Shown in pieces: positions 1 to 8,400 of a DNA stretch of 32,923 bases (positions are counted from its first letter, which is position 1; each line of letters begins with the position of its first letter). The stretch spans positions 1 through 32,923 of the forward strand of contig JAUIHO010000030.1 in the NCBI GenBank assembly GCA_030432035.1, written 5' to 3'. Under the pieces are notes generated by a model. It saw only the letters and a list, made by a program, of their open reading frames with translations, was not told the DNA's origin and did not search any database. This DNA comes from Phycisphaerae bacterium. GTDB lineage: Bacteria; Planctomycetota; Phycisphaerae; UBA1845; UTPLA1. The translations under genes and the position numbers were made by a program.

Positions 1-743
1 ACAGCAACGTTATAGACGGGTGTCAATATATCGGGTGTGAGAACGTCGTCTGCGTTTCCGATAGCGGCGATTTGGCCTGCATGTAAGAGCAGTAGTCGAT
101 TGCAGTAGCGCGCGGCCAAATTCAAATCGTGCGTGACGACGATCACCAACCTGCCCTCGGCGGCACTGCTGCGAATGACTTCAAAGATGGCCAGTTGATG
201 CTTCCAATCGAGCGCCGTCGTGGGTTCGTCGAGCAAAATGATTTCGGGTTGTTGCGCCAACACGGCGGCCAAATGCACGCGTTGCGCTTCACCCCCGGAG
301 AGGGAGCCGATGGGGCGGTTGGCGAACGCCAGCGTGTCGGTGCGTTGCATGGCCGCGCGAGCAATCTCGTAATCGGCGGCGGATTCGAACAAGCCCAGCG
401 AACGAAACGGATAGCGACCGAGCAGGACGACTTGCTCGGCGGATAGGCTCGGGTCACATTCGAAGCGTTGCGGTAGGTAGGCGAGTTGTCGTGCACGTGC
501 TTTGGGAGCGATTCGATTCAATGGCGAGCCGTTGAGGAATACGCCGCCCGCTGTGGGTTGCAATAGACCAGCCAGAATACGAAGCAGCGTGCTTTTGCCG
601 GCACCATTAGGTCCAATGATGCCCCAGCATTCACCTAAGTGGGCATCGAAGCTGATGTCGCGCAGCACGTGGCAACCCGTTGTGTGCGCGGTACGGCTGT
701 AGGCAAAGCCGATGCTGGTGGCGCTGACCGTCGGCGAACTCAT
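1..743 (-). CDS. ABC transporter ATP-binding protein, cobalamin/Fe3+-siderophore type (partial, 3' end outside window)
   Basis: This is the cytoplasmic ATPase of a metal-chelate importer; about 247 codons are visible and the reading frame is still open at the left edge. Visible motifs are Walker A GPNGAGKS (about residues 43-50), signature LSGGE (about 147-151), Walker B ILLDEP followed by a D-loop (about 167-175) and the H-loop THD (about 203). The family (BtuD/FecE/FhuC) energises uptake of cobalamin, haem or ferric siderophores. The ATG overlaps the stop codon of the binding-protein gene (ATGA, positions 740-743), so the two are translationally coupled. No permease gene is visible; it could lie beyond the left edge. 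Substrate is not decided by the sequence. Confidence 0.93.
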   Translation of the reverse strand, partial: MSSPTVSATSIGFAYSRTAHTTGCHVLRDISFDAHLGECWGIIGPNGAGKSTLLRILAGLLQPTAGGVFLNGSPLNRIAPKARARQLAYLPQRFECDPSLSAEQVVLLGRYPFRSLGLFESAADYEIARAAMQRTDTLAFANRPIGSLSGGEAQRVHLAAVLAQQPEIILLDEPTTALDWKHQLAIFEVIRSSAAEGRLVIVVTHDLNLAARYCNRLLLLHAGQIAAIGNADDVLTPDILTPVYNVA

Positions 744-1849
744 GGCTGCGAGCCTTCGGTTGGATGTAGCACCTCGGCGAGCGATTTGATCGACTGTACG
801 ACGCGCGGCGATGGGATGAGTAAATAGTCATCCGTCAATATATGAATGCGATCGTCGCGTACGGCGGGTAGGTTGTTTCCCAACGCGTGCCAATGCGCTT
901 TGCGTGCGACGAGTTCCGTGGGCGGCGTGGCCGGGTCGGCGGCTTCGATAATCACGTCGGGCTTGGCAGCGAGGATGGCTTCGGCGTTGAGCTGCGGGTA
1001 ATCCACGGTCGACGTTTCGAAAGCACCGCGGCCACCTGCCAAACGAATGATTTCGCTGACGAACGTGTTCTTGCCGACGGTCACGACATTGCGAATGCCT
1101 GCTGGGTCACGACCGACGACGAAGAGGACGGTCGGTCGTGCATCGTTGTTAACGTGCGAATTGATACGTTGCGTGATCGCGGCAACGTCGGACTTGATAG
1201 ACGCAATGCGTTCGTCGGCTGCAGCTTGTTTGTTGAGCAGCACGCTGAGTTCGTCGAGCGTGGTGTAAATATCGTCGAGCGTTTCGGTGCGATCCTGATA
1301 GACGCGGATGTTGAGGCGTTGGGCCAGTTTGGTGACGGTCGGCATGTCGCCGCGCAACACGAGCAAGTCGGGCTTGAGGCTGACGATCTTTTCCAGATCG
1401 GGGTCCATGATGCCGCCCACGCGCGGTCGCTTTAACAACTCGGGCGGATACACGCAGAAGCTACTCACGCCGACGATGCGATCGGCGGCGCCTAACGCGG
1501 CGATCATTTCGGCGGCGTTGGGCGCGATGGTGACGATGCGCTGCGGGTTGTATTCCTCGGTCTCAAGATCAGCGGAGTCAGTTGCGTTATTGGGCGGTGA
1601 ATTGTTGGCTCGCTGATGCGTGGAAGGGAGAGCACGGTCATTCTCGAGCACATCTTTGCCTGGTGCTGCGATCTCCACATTGGCGTCGCGCTTTGATTCT
1701 GGCGATGTCAAATCGCACGCGCTTGTCGAAACGATGCAAGCGAAGACACATAAGAAAATGACCGTCGCCGCACGGCTTCTATGCGAACGTCGAGCAACGA
1801 ATTGAATCGCTTGTACAAGGCATCGGATTATTCGAAGCAAGGGTTTCAT
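740..1849 (-). CDS. Periplasmic cobalamin/iron-chelate binding lipoprotein (BtuF/FepB-like)
   Basis: This 369-residue protein is the probable substrate-binding partner of the adjoining ATPase. The N-terminus has a basic region, a hydrophobic stretch (VIFLCVFACIV) and a lipobox-like STSAC, so it is probably a lipoprotein. A polar linker to about residue 100 is followed by a helical-backbone metal-receptor domain: QRIVTIAPNAAEMIAALG, then LKPDLLVL, then a second lobe with AILAAKPDVIIEA. I chose the ATG at 1849 because it puts the signal peptide at the N-terminus. The open frame continues upstream to 2059, but that part translates a dispersed repeat. Low-complexity linkers of this kind are unusual in enteric BtuF. 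The ligand (cobalamin, haem or siderophore) cannot be told from sequence, and I saw no B12-box-like leader upstream. Confidence 0.9.
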   Translation of the reverse strand: MKPLLRIIRCLVQAIQFVARRSHRSRAATVIFLCVFACIVSTSACDLTSPESKRDANVEIAAPGKDVLENDRALPSTHQRANNSPPNNATDSADLETEEYNPQRIVTIAPNAAEMIAALGAADRIVGVSSFCVYPPELLKRPRVGGIMDPDLEKIVSLKPDLLVLRGDMPTVTKLAQRLNIRVYQDRTETLDDIYTTLDELSVLLNKQAAADERIASIKSDVAAITQRINSHVNNDARPTVLFVVGRDPAGIRNVVTVGKNTFVSEIIRLAGGRGAFETSTVDYPQLNAEAILAAKPDVIIEAADPATPPTELVARKAHWHALGNNLPAVRDDRIHILTDDYLLIPSPRVVQSIKSLAEVLHPTEGSQP

Positions 1850-1986
1850 GGCGAATTGGGTATTGTCGATTTGAAATGACCGGCGGTCAAAGGGGCGTTG
1901 CCTTGCATTTAGGACGCTGATTACTTTCGCGGCTGATGCAGGAAACGCTTCGGCGGATGAGTAAGAGCACCGCAGGTGCGTGAATA

Positions 1987-2013
1987 TCAGAGCCGCGCCC
2001 GTCAGGAAGCGGT
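1987..2013 (-). repeat. Dispersed intergenic repeat, copy A
   Basis: A 27-bp sequence with core GCTTCCTGACGGGCGCGGCT, read on the minus strand. It matches a copy at 20451-20477 on the plus strand at 26 of 27 positions. It lies in the leader of the binding-protein gene. Its open reading in that frame creates a spurious N-terminal extension of the neighbouring gene. Confidence 0.75.
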
Positions 2014-2137
2014 CAGGGTTGAATCGCGCGGGGGCGTCCGGCGATTCATTAGTTCGCAAGAAGCCCAGTAGCAGGTTGAAATCAACCTAACCCGGAAGAT
2101 GAAGCTGCTAACACTCATCGCGATATAATGTGAGGTC

Positions 2138-2842
2138 ATGGGACCGGAGAAAGACGGGCAAATTCAGGATCAAACCAAATCTCAGCGGCGCATTTTGCAA
2201 CGTGAGATACCGTTGCCGCCTTTGCGTCAGATCATACGAAGAGTGGCTTCGTTTTGGTCGTGCACTTCTTTCATTCTGTTCATTTTGTTTACTTGGTTGT
2301 TGATTTGGTCGTTCAGTCATCGCTGCGACTACTGGTCAGATATTGACTCTAGTACTCTTAACGGGGGCATCAGTGTCGGTCGAATGTATCTTCGGGAATT
2401 TCGACTGGTCGGCAGCAATGAAGCCTTTCAATTCCTTTGTTCAAAGCGACCGTACCTTATGGCAGGTGAAAAAGACGGGGAGTTTCGCGTGTGGGAATTG
2501 CCAAGTGGTGTACAGCTTCGTAAGGAAGCCTTCTTCCCTCAATACCATGACGCGGCGTTCAAGATTTATCACAGCGACTGCGAACATCCGGATGGGGCGG
2601 ATTGCATTCTGAACGGCACATACTTTCGCGAACGATTTCTCTCACTGCCGATCATCTATTTCAATCTCCTCTTTCTAATTCTCGCTATCATCTTCGCCCG
2701 CCGTAACTACCGTCGCACTCGTCCCGGTTGCTGTCGGCACTGTGGCTACTCGATGATCGGCAACGAAAGCGGCATCTGCCCGGAATGCGGATCGGACAAA
2801 GGGGCGAACCCGATGGACGCTGCCGCTGTGCCATCTCTCTAA
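2138..2842 (+). CDS. Membrane protein with C-terminal zinc ribbon, function unknown
   Basis: This 234-residue protein has two probable membrane segments, about residues 38-56 (CTSFILFILFTWLLIW) and about 170-188 (PIIYFNLLFLILAIIFA), with about 110 extracytoplasmic residues between them. After the second segment comes a basic stretch and a four-cysteine ribbon, CRHCGYSM...CPECG (about residues 199-220). Proteins ending with this short ribbon after a membrane helix are frequent in planctomycetes; that is family knowledge, not a function. A GAGG ribosome-binding site lies just before the ATG and a TATAAT-like sequence is at about 2124-2129. The MFS gene starts 35 bp downstream, so the two may be co-transcribed. 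I do not recognise the central domain. Confidence 0.75.
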   Translation: MGPEKDGQIQDQTKSQRRILQREIPLPPLRQIIRRVASFWSCTSFILFILFTWLLIWSFSHRCDYWSDIDSSTLNGGISVGRMYLREFRLVGSNEAFQFLCSKRPYLMAGEKDGEFRVWELPSGVQLRKEAFFPQYHDAAFKIYHSDCEHPDGADCILNGTYFRERFLSLPIIYFNLLFLILAIIFARRNYRRTRPGCCRHCGYSMIGNESGICPECGSDKGANPMDAAAVPSL

Positions 2843-2877
2843 TTGCCAACCCGCCAAACTTCGGGCACGCTTCCGTC

Positions 2878-4179
2878 ATGTTAGACGCCTATCTCAAATT
2901 GCCGCGGCAGGTCCATCTGCTGTGTTTGGGTACGCTCGTCAATCGGGCCGGTGCGTTTGTGTTGGCGTTTCTCACGATTTACGTGCACGAGAAGCTCGAA
3001 TACAGCGTGCGTGTCGGCACGCAATGCTTCGCCGTCTTCGGCGTCGGCTCGTTGGTCGCGTCGATCGTCGGCGGGCAATTGGCCGATCGCATCGGACGGC
3101 GGCCGGTGATGCTGATCGCGCTCTTCGGCGGGGCGACGATGTTGTTGGTGATGTCCGTGGTGCAAGATCGCTACGGGCTGATGGCGTGCATCCTCGCGTT
3201 TGCGTTGCTGAACGAGATGTATCGACCGGCGGCGAGCGCGATGATCGGCGACGTGTGCACGTCGGCGGAGCGGGCCAAGGCGTATAGCCTGATGTACGTG
3301 GCGATCAACCTCGGTATGGGGATCGGCCCGATGATTGGCGGCTTGATCGCGGAATATTCGTACGCGTTGTTGTTCGTGGGCGATGCGGCGACGACGGCGC
3401 TGTACGGCGTGATCATTCTGTTGGTGATTCGGGAATCGGCACCGCACCTGGTCGCGCCGGCGGTCGCGGCGCCCGTTGCACGACCGAAAGAGAAGCTGGC
3501 TGCCGATGCGGTGAACCTTGTGGATATCGATTACGCGCCGCGCGTGGAACGGCGGGCGAGCTTGCTCGATGTTTTTCGCGATGGGCCATACATCATCTTT
3601 TGCGTCGGCGGGTTTCTGATTGCGATTGTGTTCGCACAGTTGTTTGCCGTGTATGGGCCGTGGGTGCGCACGTTGGGCGTCGGCCTCAACATGGTCGGCA
3701 TTTTGTTAGGCATGAACGGGTTGATGATTTTCTGCTGCCAATTGCCGCTAACGCATTGGATGGATCGCTTTCCGCGCATGGGCGTGATTCTGTTCGGTGC
3801 GGTGTTAGTGGCGGCGGGGATTGCGATCAACATTTTCGCGGGCGAGTGGGCCAGCCCCGGGGCCGAAGCGTCGGTCTTATTGCTTGGCGTGCTCGCGCTC
3901 TCGGTCGTCGTGTGGACGGTCGGCGAAATGATGACGTCGCCCACGGCCTTTGCGGCGGTGACCGACTTCGCACCGGTGGAGCTGCGGGCGCGGTATCACG
4001 GCGTGTATGCGACGAGCTTTTCGTTGGCGTTCGCCATCGGGCCGCTCGTCGGCGGTGAGATTATGGATCGCCTCGGCGGCGGCATGTTGTGGTTGGCCAC
4101 GGCGATGGCGGCGTTGGGCGCGGCGGTGTGTTATGCGGCGGTGTATCGGGTGTTAGGGCAGCGCGGGGCGGGGGAGTAA
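2878..4179 (+). CDS. MFS transporter (drug/metabolite exporter type)
   Basis: This 433-residue inner-membrane protein has the hydrophobicity pattern of a 12-helix major facilitator. The family-defining motif A lies between helices 2 and 3: GGQLADRIGRRP (about residues 62-73). A charged central loop (about 195-235) separates the two six-helix halves. The frame is open upstream to 2728, but that would overlap the preceding gene's zinc ribbon, so I take the ATG at 2878, which starts MLDAYLKLP and leads straight into helix 1. The family moves small molecules by proton coupling; direction and substrate are unknown. It most resembles MdtH-like DHA1 exporters. Confidence 0.9.
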   Translation: MLDAYLKLPRQVHLLCLGTLVNRAGAFVLAFLTIYVHEKLEYSVRVGTQCFAVFGVGSLVASIVGGQLADRIGRRPVMLIALFGGATMLLVMSVVQDRYGLMACILAFALLNEMYRPAASAMIGDVCTSAERAKAYSLMYVAINLGMGIGPMIGGLIAEYSYALLFVGDAATTALYGVIILLVIRESAPHLVAPAVAAPVARPKEKLAADAVNLVDIDYAPRVERRASLLDVFRDGPYIIFCVGGFLIAIVFAQLFAVYGPWVRTLGVGLNMVGILLGMNGLMIFCCQLPLTHWMDRFPRMGVILFGAVLVAAGIAINIFAGEWASPGAEASVLLLGVLALSVVVWTVGEMMTSPTAFAAVTDFAPVELRARYHGVYATSFSLAFAIGPLVGGEIMDRLGGGMLWLATAMAALGAAVCYAAVYRVLGQRGAGE

Positions 4180-4197
4180 TCGTCGAAACGTCAGAAT

Positions 4198-4229
4198 GTC
4201 GCAACTTCGAAATGGCGAAGTTGTACGAC
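4198..4229 (+). terminator. Possible hairpin terminator after MFS gene
   Basis: An 8-bp perfect inverted repeat (CAACTTCG, loop AAATGG, CGAAGTTG, 4202-4223) lies about 20 bp after the MFS stop. It is extended by GTCG/CGAC with a two-base bulge. No T-run follows, so intrinsic termination is uncertain; it could equally be a gene-end structure of another kind. Confidence 0.35.
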
Positions 4230-4310
4230 GGTGACCAAGCCGAGATCGAGCCACGCTTCGTCGATACCGAGATGTCGCATGAGGGGTTTGTTCATACGCA
4301 AGCCTCGACT

Positions 4311-4736
4311 CTATTGAACCATGCGCTTTCGATGCAGCAATGAATACACATTCGTTGTCATTACAGACAAGGCGAGAATCACAATCATTGACAACGCAAC
4401 GATTCTAAAGTGCTTAATCACGGTTTTGTCTTCGACTAAACGAATGATTTCAGAACCATCCAATTCTTTAGATTGAGAGAACTCGATTAAGAAGAATGGC
4501 GTATCAATCACGCCATTCCGATACGCCACCTCGTTGTCTTTGTCCGCACGCCATTCTGTTGCTACTACTCTGGCCGGAAGCTGGCCGCGCTCTCCGAATA
4601 GATGGGAATCGACGAAATAAATCGGAGCGAATGATAAGAACATATACCAGAAAAGAAGACAGACGGCTGTCCATACTAGGAAGCCCAATATAATTACTTT
4701 TTGTGTGGGGGCGGCCCTATTTTTCAGCTCGGTCAT
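4311..4736 (-). CDS. Hypothetical two-helix membrane protein
   Basis: This 141-residue protein is not recognised. A first membrane helix at about residues 14-38 (VIILGFLVWTAVCLLFWYMF) is followed by about 65 extracytoplasmic residues containing a strand-rich segment (ARVVATEWRA...TPFFLIEF). A second helix lies at about 112-130 (IVALSMIVILALSVMT), then a short basic tail (LLHRKRMVQ). This architecture resembles DUF3592-type envelope proteins but I cannot assign it. The gene is more AT-rich than its neighbours, as is the lipoprotein gene upstream; both may be recent arrivals. Confidence 0.6.
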   Translation of the reverse strand: MTELKNRAAPTQKVIILGFLVWTAVCLLFWYMFLSFAPIYFVDSHLFGERGQLPARVVATEWRADKDNEVAYRNGVIDTPFFLIEFSQSKELDGSEIIRLVEDKTVIKHFRIVALSMIVILALSVMTTNVYSLLHRKRMVQ

Positions 4737-4805
4737 TTTTAAACCGTTGAGTTATCAGCGTGCGAATTTGCCCGTGACGTTCATCCTACTTCTAACTGGT
4801 CGATA

Positions 4806-4864
4806 TGGCGGTAGAAGGAATCGAACTAACCACCCAACTATTCCAATCACTCCCCCTCCGGCAT
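4806..4864 (-). repeat. Relic of FtsK-gene 3' end joined to a tRNA-3'-end-like sequence
   Basis: On the minus strand, 4864-4826 matches the last 39 bp of the FtsK-like gene, including its stop codon (5522-5484), at 34 of 39 positions. Directly after it, 4825-4806 reads TTCGATTCCTTCTACCGCCA, which looks like a tRNA T-loop, part of the T-stem and a 3' acceptor strand plus discriminator A. No tRNA body precedes it. It may be the scar of a duplication, an old integration site, or a dispersed repeat that also forms the FtsK C-terminus. Confidence 0.4.
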
Positions 4865-4879
4865 CGAGTCAATTTATGA

Positions 4880-5398
4880 TTATCCCACGCTACTTGGGAA
4901 TGCCTCTTTCTCGACTTTCTCACCCAAGTCTTTGAATATCTTAACAAGTGAATCGTATTCACCTTCAGCGAGGATCGGAACAAGCGGGCCTCGGCGAAAT
5001 TTTGGCTTTCCTTTGTCCTCTTCGGCAATCCGTCCTCCTGGAATCGGCAAACTCTCGATTTCACCGGATGAAAGTTCCACATAAAACCAAGATGTTAAAA
5101 CGACTGCGATTTGTGGTTCGTTGAGTCCCTCATTTATCTGGTCCTCATTTTGGTGAAGCCAGTTAGATAGCTCGCTTATACCTTCATTTGAAGAAAGCAA
5201 GAAGTATTCCGCTTTATTCGCATTATCAATCGGGGCGAATTTGTAGAATGCTCTTTCAAACTCTGGTACTTTGTATGTTTTCCTCTCTGCGCGATTATCC
5301 AAGGTTGTGTTTGGGTGATTCTGCTCGGCTGGCTCCTGACGATCGCAGGCTCCAATCGCCAAAACCAACGCCAATGCGAATGACATTTTGTAAACCAT
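4880..5398 (-). CDS. Hypothetical lipoprotein
   Basis: This 172-residue protein starts with a short signal peptide and a lipobox (LAIGAC, Cys about 18), so it is probably membrane-anchored outside the cytoplasm. The mature part is acidic and helical, with no motif I recognise; segments include EYFLLSSNEGISELSNWL and AVVLTSWFYVELSSGEIESL. The ATG at 5398 is used; an in-frame ATG at 5386 would still leave a usable signal peptide. It is on the same strand as the downstream two-helix protein, about 140 bp away, with the FtsK relic between them. Lower GC than the flanking operons suggests later acquisition. Confidence 0.65.
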   Translation of the reverse strand: MVYKMSFALALVLAIGACDRQEPAEQNHPNTTLDNRAERKTYKVPEFERAFYKFAPIDNANKAEYFLLSSNEGISELSNWLHQNEDQINEGLNEPQIAVVLTSWFYVELSSGEIESLPIPGGRIAEEDKGKPKFRRGPLVPILAEGEYDSLVKIFKDLGEKVEKEAFPSSVG

Positions 5399-5427
5399 TG
5401 AATGAGCCTCCGTGGGCGGACCGAAAT

Positions 5428-5444
5428 GGCGGGTAGAACCCGCC
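5428..5444 (-). terminator. Hairpin repeat downstream of the FtsK-like operon
   Basis: A perfect 7-bp stem with 3-base loop (GGCGGGT AGA ACCCGCC) lies about 40 bp after the FtsK-like stop on the minus strand and is followed there by ATTTCGG. Sequences of the form GTAGGGCGGGTTCTACCCGCC are widespread intergenic repeats, so it may be a mobile repeat doing duty as a terminator. Confidence 0.4.
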
Positions 5445-5483
5445 CTACGGCGTCCCAGTTTTCCAGTGTGCGATTAAATAAAT

Positions 5484-8400
5484 CTAACCAGCCAACCATT
5501 CCAACCACTCCCCATCCGGCACCGCGTACGGTCGAAACTTCTCGATCACGCCTTGCTCTTCGCTGTAATACAGGCCGCGATAGGGGCCGAGGCGGTTGGC
5601 GGCGGGGCTGTCGATGAGGTTGCTCGAATCAGAGGCGCTCATTTGGAACAGCACGCGATGATCGAACTCACCCATCGTCGCGCGGTCGAATGTGCGATCC
5701 ACGCTGGTCGGCGTGTCGCACCATGTGATCACATGCACGCCCACGGTCGGCCCTTCGCGCAGAATTTCGCCAAGGTCACCGGCAGGGTTCGGCCCTGAAT
5801 CGTCACTCGTTATCGATAGACCGAACTCGTCGCGGCGTTTGCGCAGCGAGCGGAATTTCTGCAACGCGTGAATCACGACGAACAACGGTTGCGCTGCCAA
5901 CGAATCATTTGCTTGGCGCTGGCGTACTTGTTCGGCGATTTCGTTGAGTGCCTCGGCCGTGTCGCGATAACTGACGTTGCGACCGCGCGGGCCGAGCGTG
6001 GCGATTGTCGCCTCGATGCCTGCACCGGCATCGTCGCTGTTACCCGCACCGTTGAATAAATAGACGGCTGTCTGATTTGTGCCGTGCGTTTGAGCGTGCA
6101 GGGCCGTGATGGCGGCGGCCACGATACCGGCGGCGGCATCGTCGTTTTGGCCGACGATCAACGCATTGGCACCGCTCTGGCGACCGAAGTGGATGGACGT
6201 AGGCTCTTTGATCTCAATCGCTTCGCCGAGCCAGATGACGGGTTCGCGGGGTGATTGCGAAGGCGGGGCCGCGAGCAGCTTGGTGAGCGCCGGGTTGCGC
6301 GACAGATCGCCGGGGGCGCTGCCTTCGAACACAATCGGCGGCGGACCGGCATCGATTTCTTTGGCGCGTTGTGAGACGACGTTCAACTTGTCGTCACGCA
6401 CGCGGTCGGGCAGCCACGCGGTTTGGAAGGGGCTGTTGTTTTCGACGAGACCGCCACCGTCGTTGTAGATGGCTTCGCCCGGTCGCGAGAGCAAACGCGC
6501 GGCGGGGTTGGTGTCGTCGAGGATGAGTTGCGAATCGGCCTCGGAACATTGCAGCGCGATGCGCACGGCCATCTGCCCCATCGTGCTGCGCGCCAGGCCC
6601 ATTGCGCCGCCCAACGTTTGCGAACCAAGAATCACGTGCATGCCGAAAGCACGACCTTGCCGGACGAGACGATCGAGCAGCGTGGCGGCATCTTGCGCGA
6701 GCTTGTCGTCTTCGGTGAAGAAGATTTGAAACTCGTCGATGATGAGCAGCGTGCGCGGCATGACAGTCGCGTCGGGCGTGGCGCGATAGGCCGTTAGGTC
6801 TTGCACGCCAGCTTTGCGAAACACTTCACCGCGACGGTTCATTTCGTCGTCGAGCTTTTGCAACACGCTAAGGCCGAACTCACGGTCGGATTCGATGGCA
6901 ATCGCGCGTGCGTGGGGCAGGGCGTGGGTGGCGTAGGTTTTAAACTCAACGCCTTTCTTGAAGTCCACAAGGTAGAATTCGACGTCCTTCGGGCTATACC
7001 ACATCGCCGCGCTGGTGATGATGGCGTGCAAGAGCGACGACTTACCCGAGCCGGTCTTCCCCGCAATCAACACGTGCTGGGCAACGCCTTTACCGAGCGT
7101 GAGGCTTTGCGTGCGTGTGGCACCGCTGCGACCGATGGGGATTTGCAGGTCGGCGCTGCTGTCGCGCGTCCAGAGGTCGCCGCTGTCGGGTGCAATCGTG
7201 TCAAAGGGCACTTCGACTTTGCCGGACTCGAGCGCGGCGACACCGACCTTATGCATCAGGTCGGTGATAACGGTTTCATCGGGTGCGGGCTCGATGGTAA
7301 GCGGGAACTCGGCGAGGACTTCGTCTTTCCACTCGACGTTGTGTTCGTCAAAAAATAGGTGTGCGCCGCGCGCGATGTAGTCGCGCATGTCGGCACCTTG
7401 CGGCAAACTCAAGCGCCGGTCGCGCGTGATGAGCGTGTACACACCACATCGTGAACCATTTGCCACGATACCGGCTAAACGGCGCAGGGCTTCGTCGCTG
7501 AAATTCGACGGGAAGTCGGCGATGACGAGAAAGCGATAGGGCTCGGCCAGTTCGCCAGCTTGGGCGTTGTATTCGTCAATCGTGGAAAACTCGTTACGCA
7601 GATACTTCTGGATCACGTTTTCCATGTGATCGGATAGATCGGCGAGCTGTTCGTCGATCTGGCGTTTGTCGGTCCAGATGCGACCGCCGACGAGGGCGTC
7701 TTTGTAATCGCCAAGGTGCATAAAACCGGCGAAGCGATTGCCGAGGCCGACGGGGTCGATCAACACGAGATTAGCGCGACCGGGCGGCACTGACGTGAGG
7801 ATGCGAAAGATCGCGCCGTGTAGCGCTTCGTTGGCGCGTTCGCGCGCGTCGCGCGTGTATTCGATCAGCAGGCTGCCGTCTTGCGGATAGCCGAGCATCG
7901 CAGGGATTTGCATGCGTTCGAGACGCTCGCGTTTGAGGCGCGGGTCATCGCGAAAGCGGGCGGCAACGCGACCGAAGTCGACGTCGAGACTGCCAAAGCG
8001 CACGGCTTGCAAGAAGACGTGATTGACTTGCCAGTTGGCCCAGTCGGTTTCTTCGATGGAATGATTGAGGCGTTCGTCACCCGCCGGGGCGCGGTCGAGC
8101 AAATCGCCGAGCGCGTCCATCGCGACGCTCCATTGCTGGTGGAGTTCGGCGATACGTTCGTCGCGCTGGCGATCGATTTCGCGCTGCTCTTCGGCCAGTT
8201 GGGCCGCGCTGATTCGAATGTAGCGATCGCGCCGACGCTCGAGAGCGGGCTTTTCGGTTTCGGGCCAGGTTTGGTACGGCCGCAATGCCAAATCGCGACG
8301 TTCGTCTATTTCACGCTTGCGCTGGGCGTACTTTTCTTCGACGGTTTGCAGCAAGTTCTTGCGTGTCATGGCGACACGATTGAGCTTGGGCTGGTACTTC

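Noticed and set aside
1850..2059. N-terminal extension of the BtuF-like protein in the same open frame
   Set aside because: It translates a dispersed repeat and leader sequence; the signal peptide only makes sense with the ATG at 1849.
1850..2137. Cobalamin riboswitch upstream of the importer genes
   Set aside because: No B12-box-like sequence was found by eye on the minus strand; the leader holds a dispersed repeat instead.
2728..2877. Upstream start for the MFS transporter
   Set aside because: It would overlap the previous gene's zinc ribbon and adds residues that do not resemble an MFS N-terminus.
4191..4295. 34-codon minus-strand frame after the MFS gene
   Set aside because: Too short, no recognisable domain, and part of it forms the inverted repeat at 4202-4223; perhaps gene debris.
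4806..4825. Complete tRNA gene
   Set aside because: Only the T-loop and 3' acceptor-like bases are present; there is no matching 5' acceptor, D-arm or anticodon arm upstream, and the T-stem does not pair.
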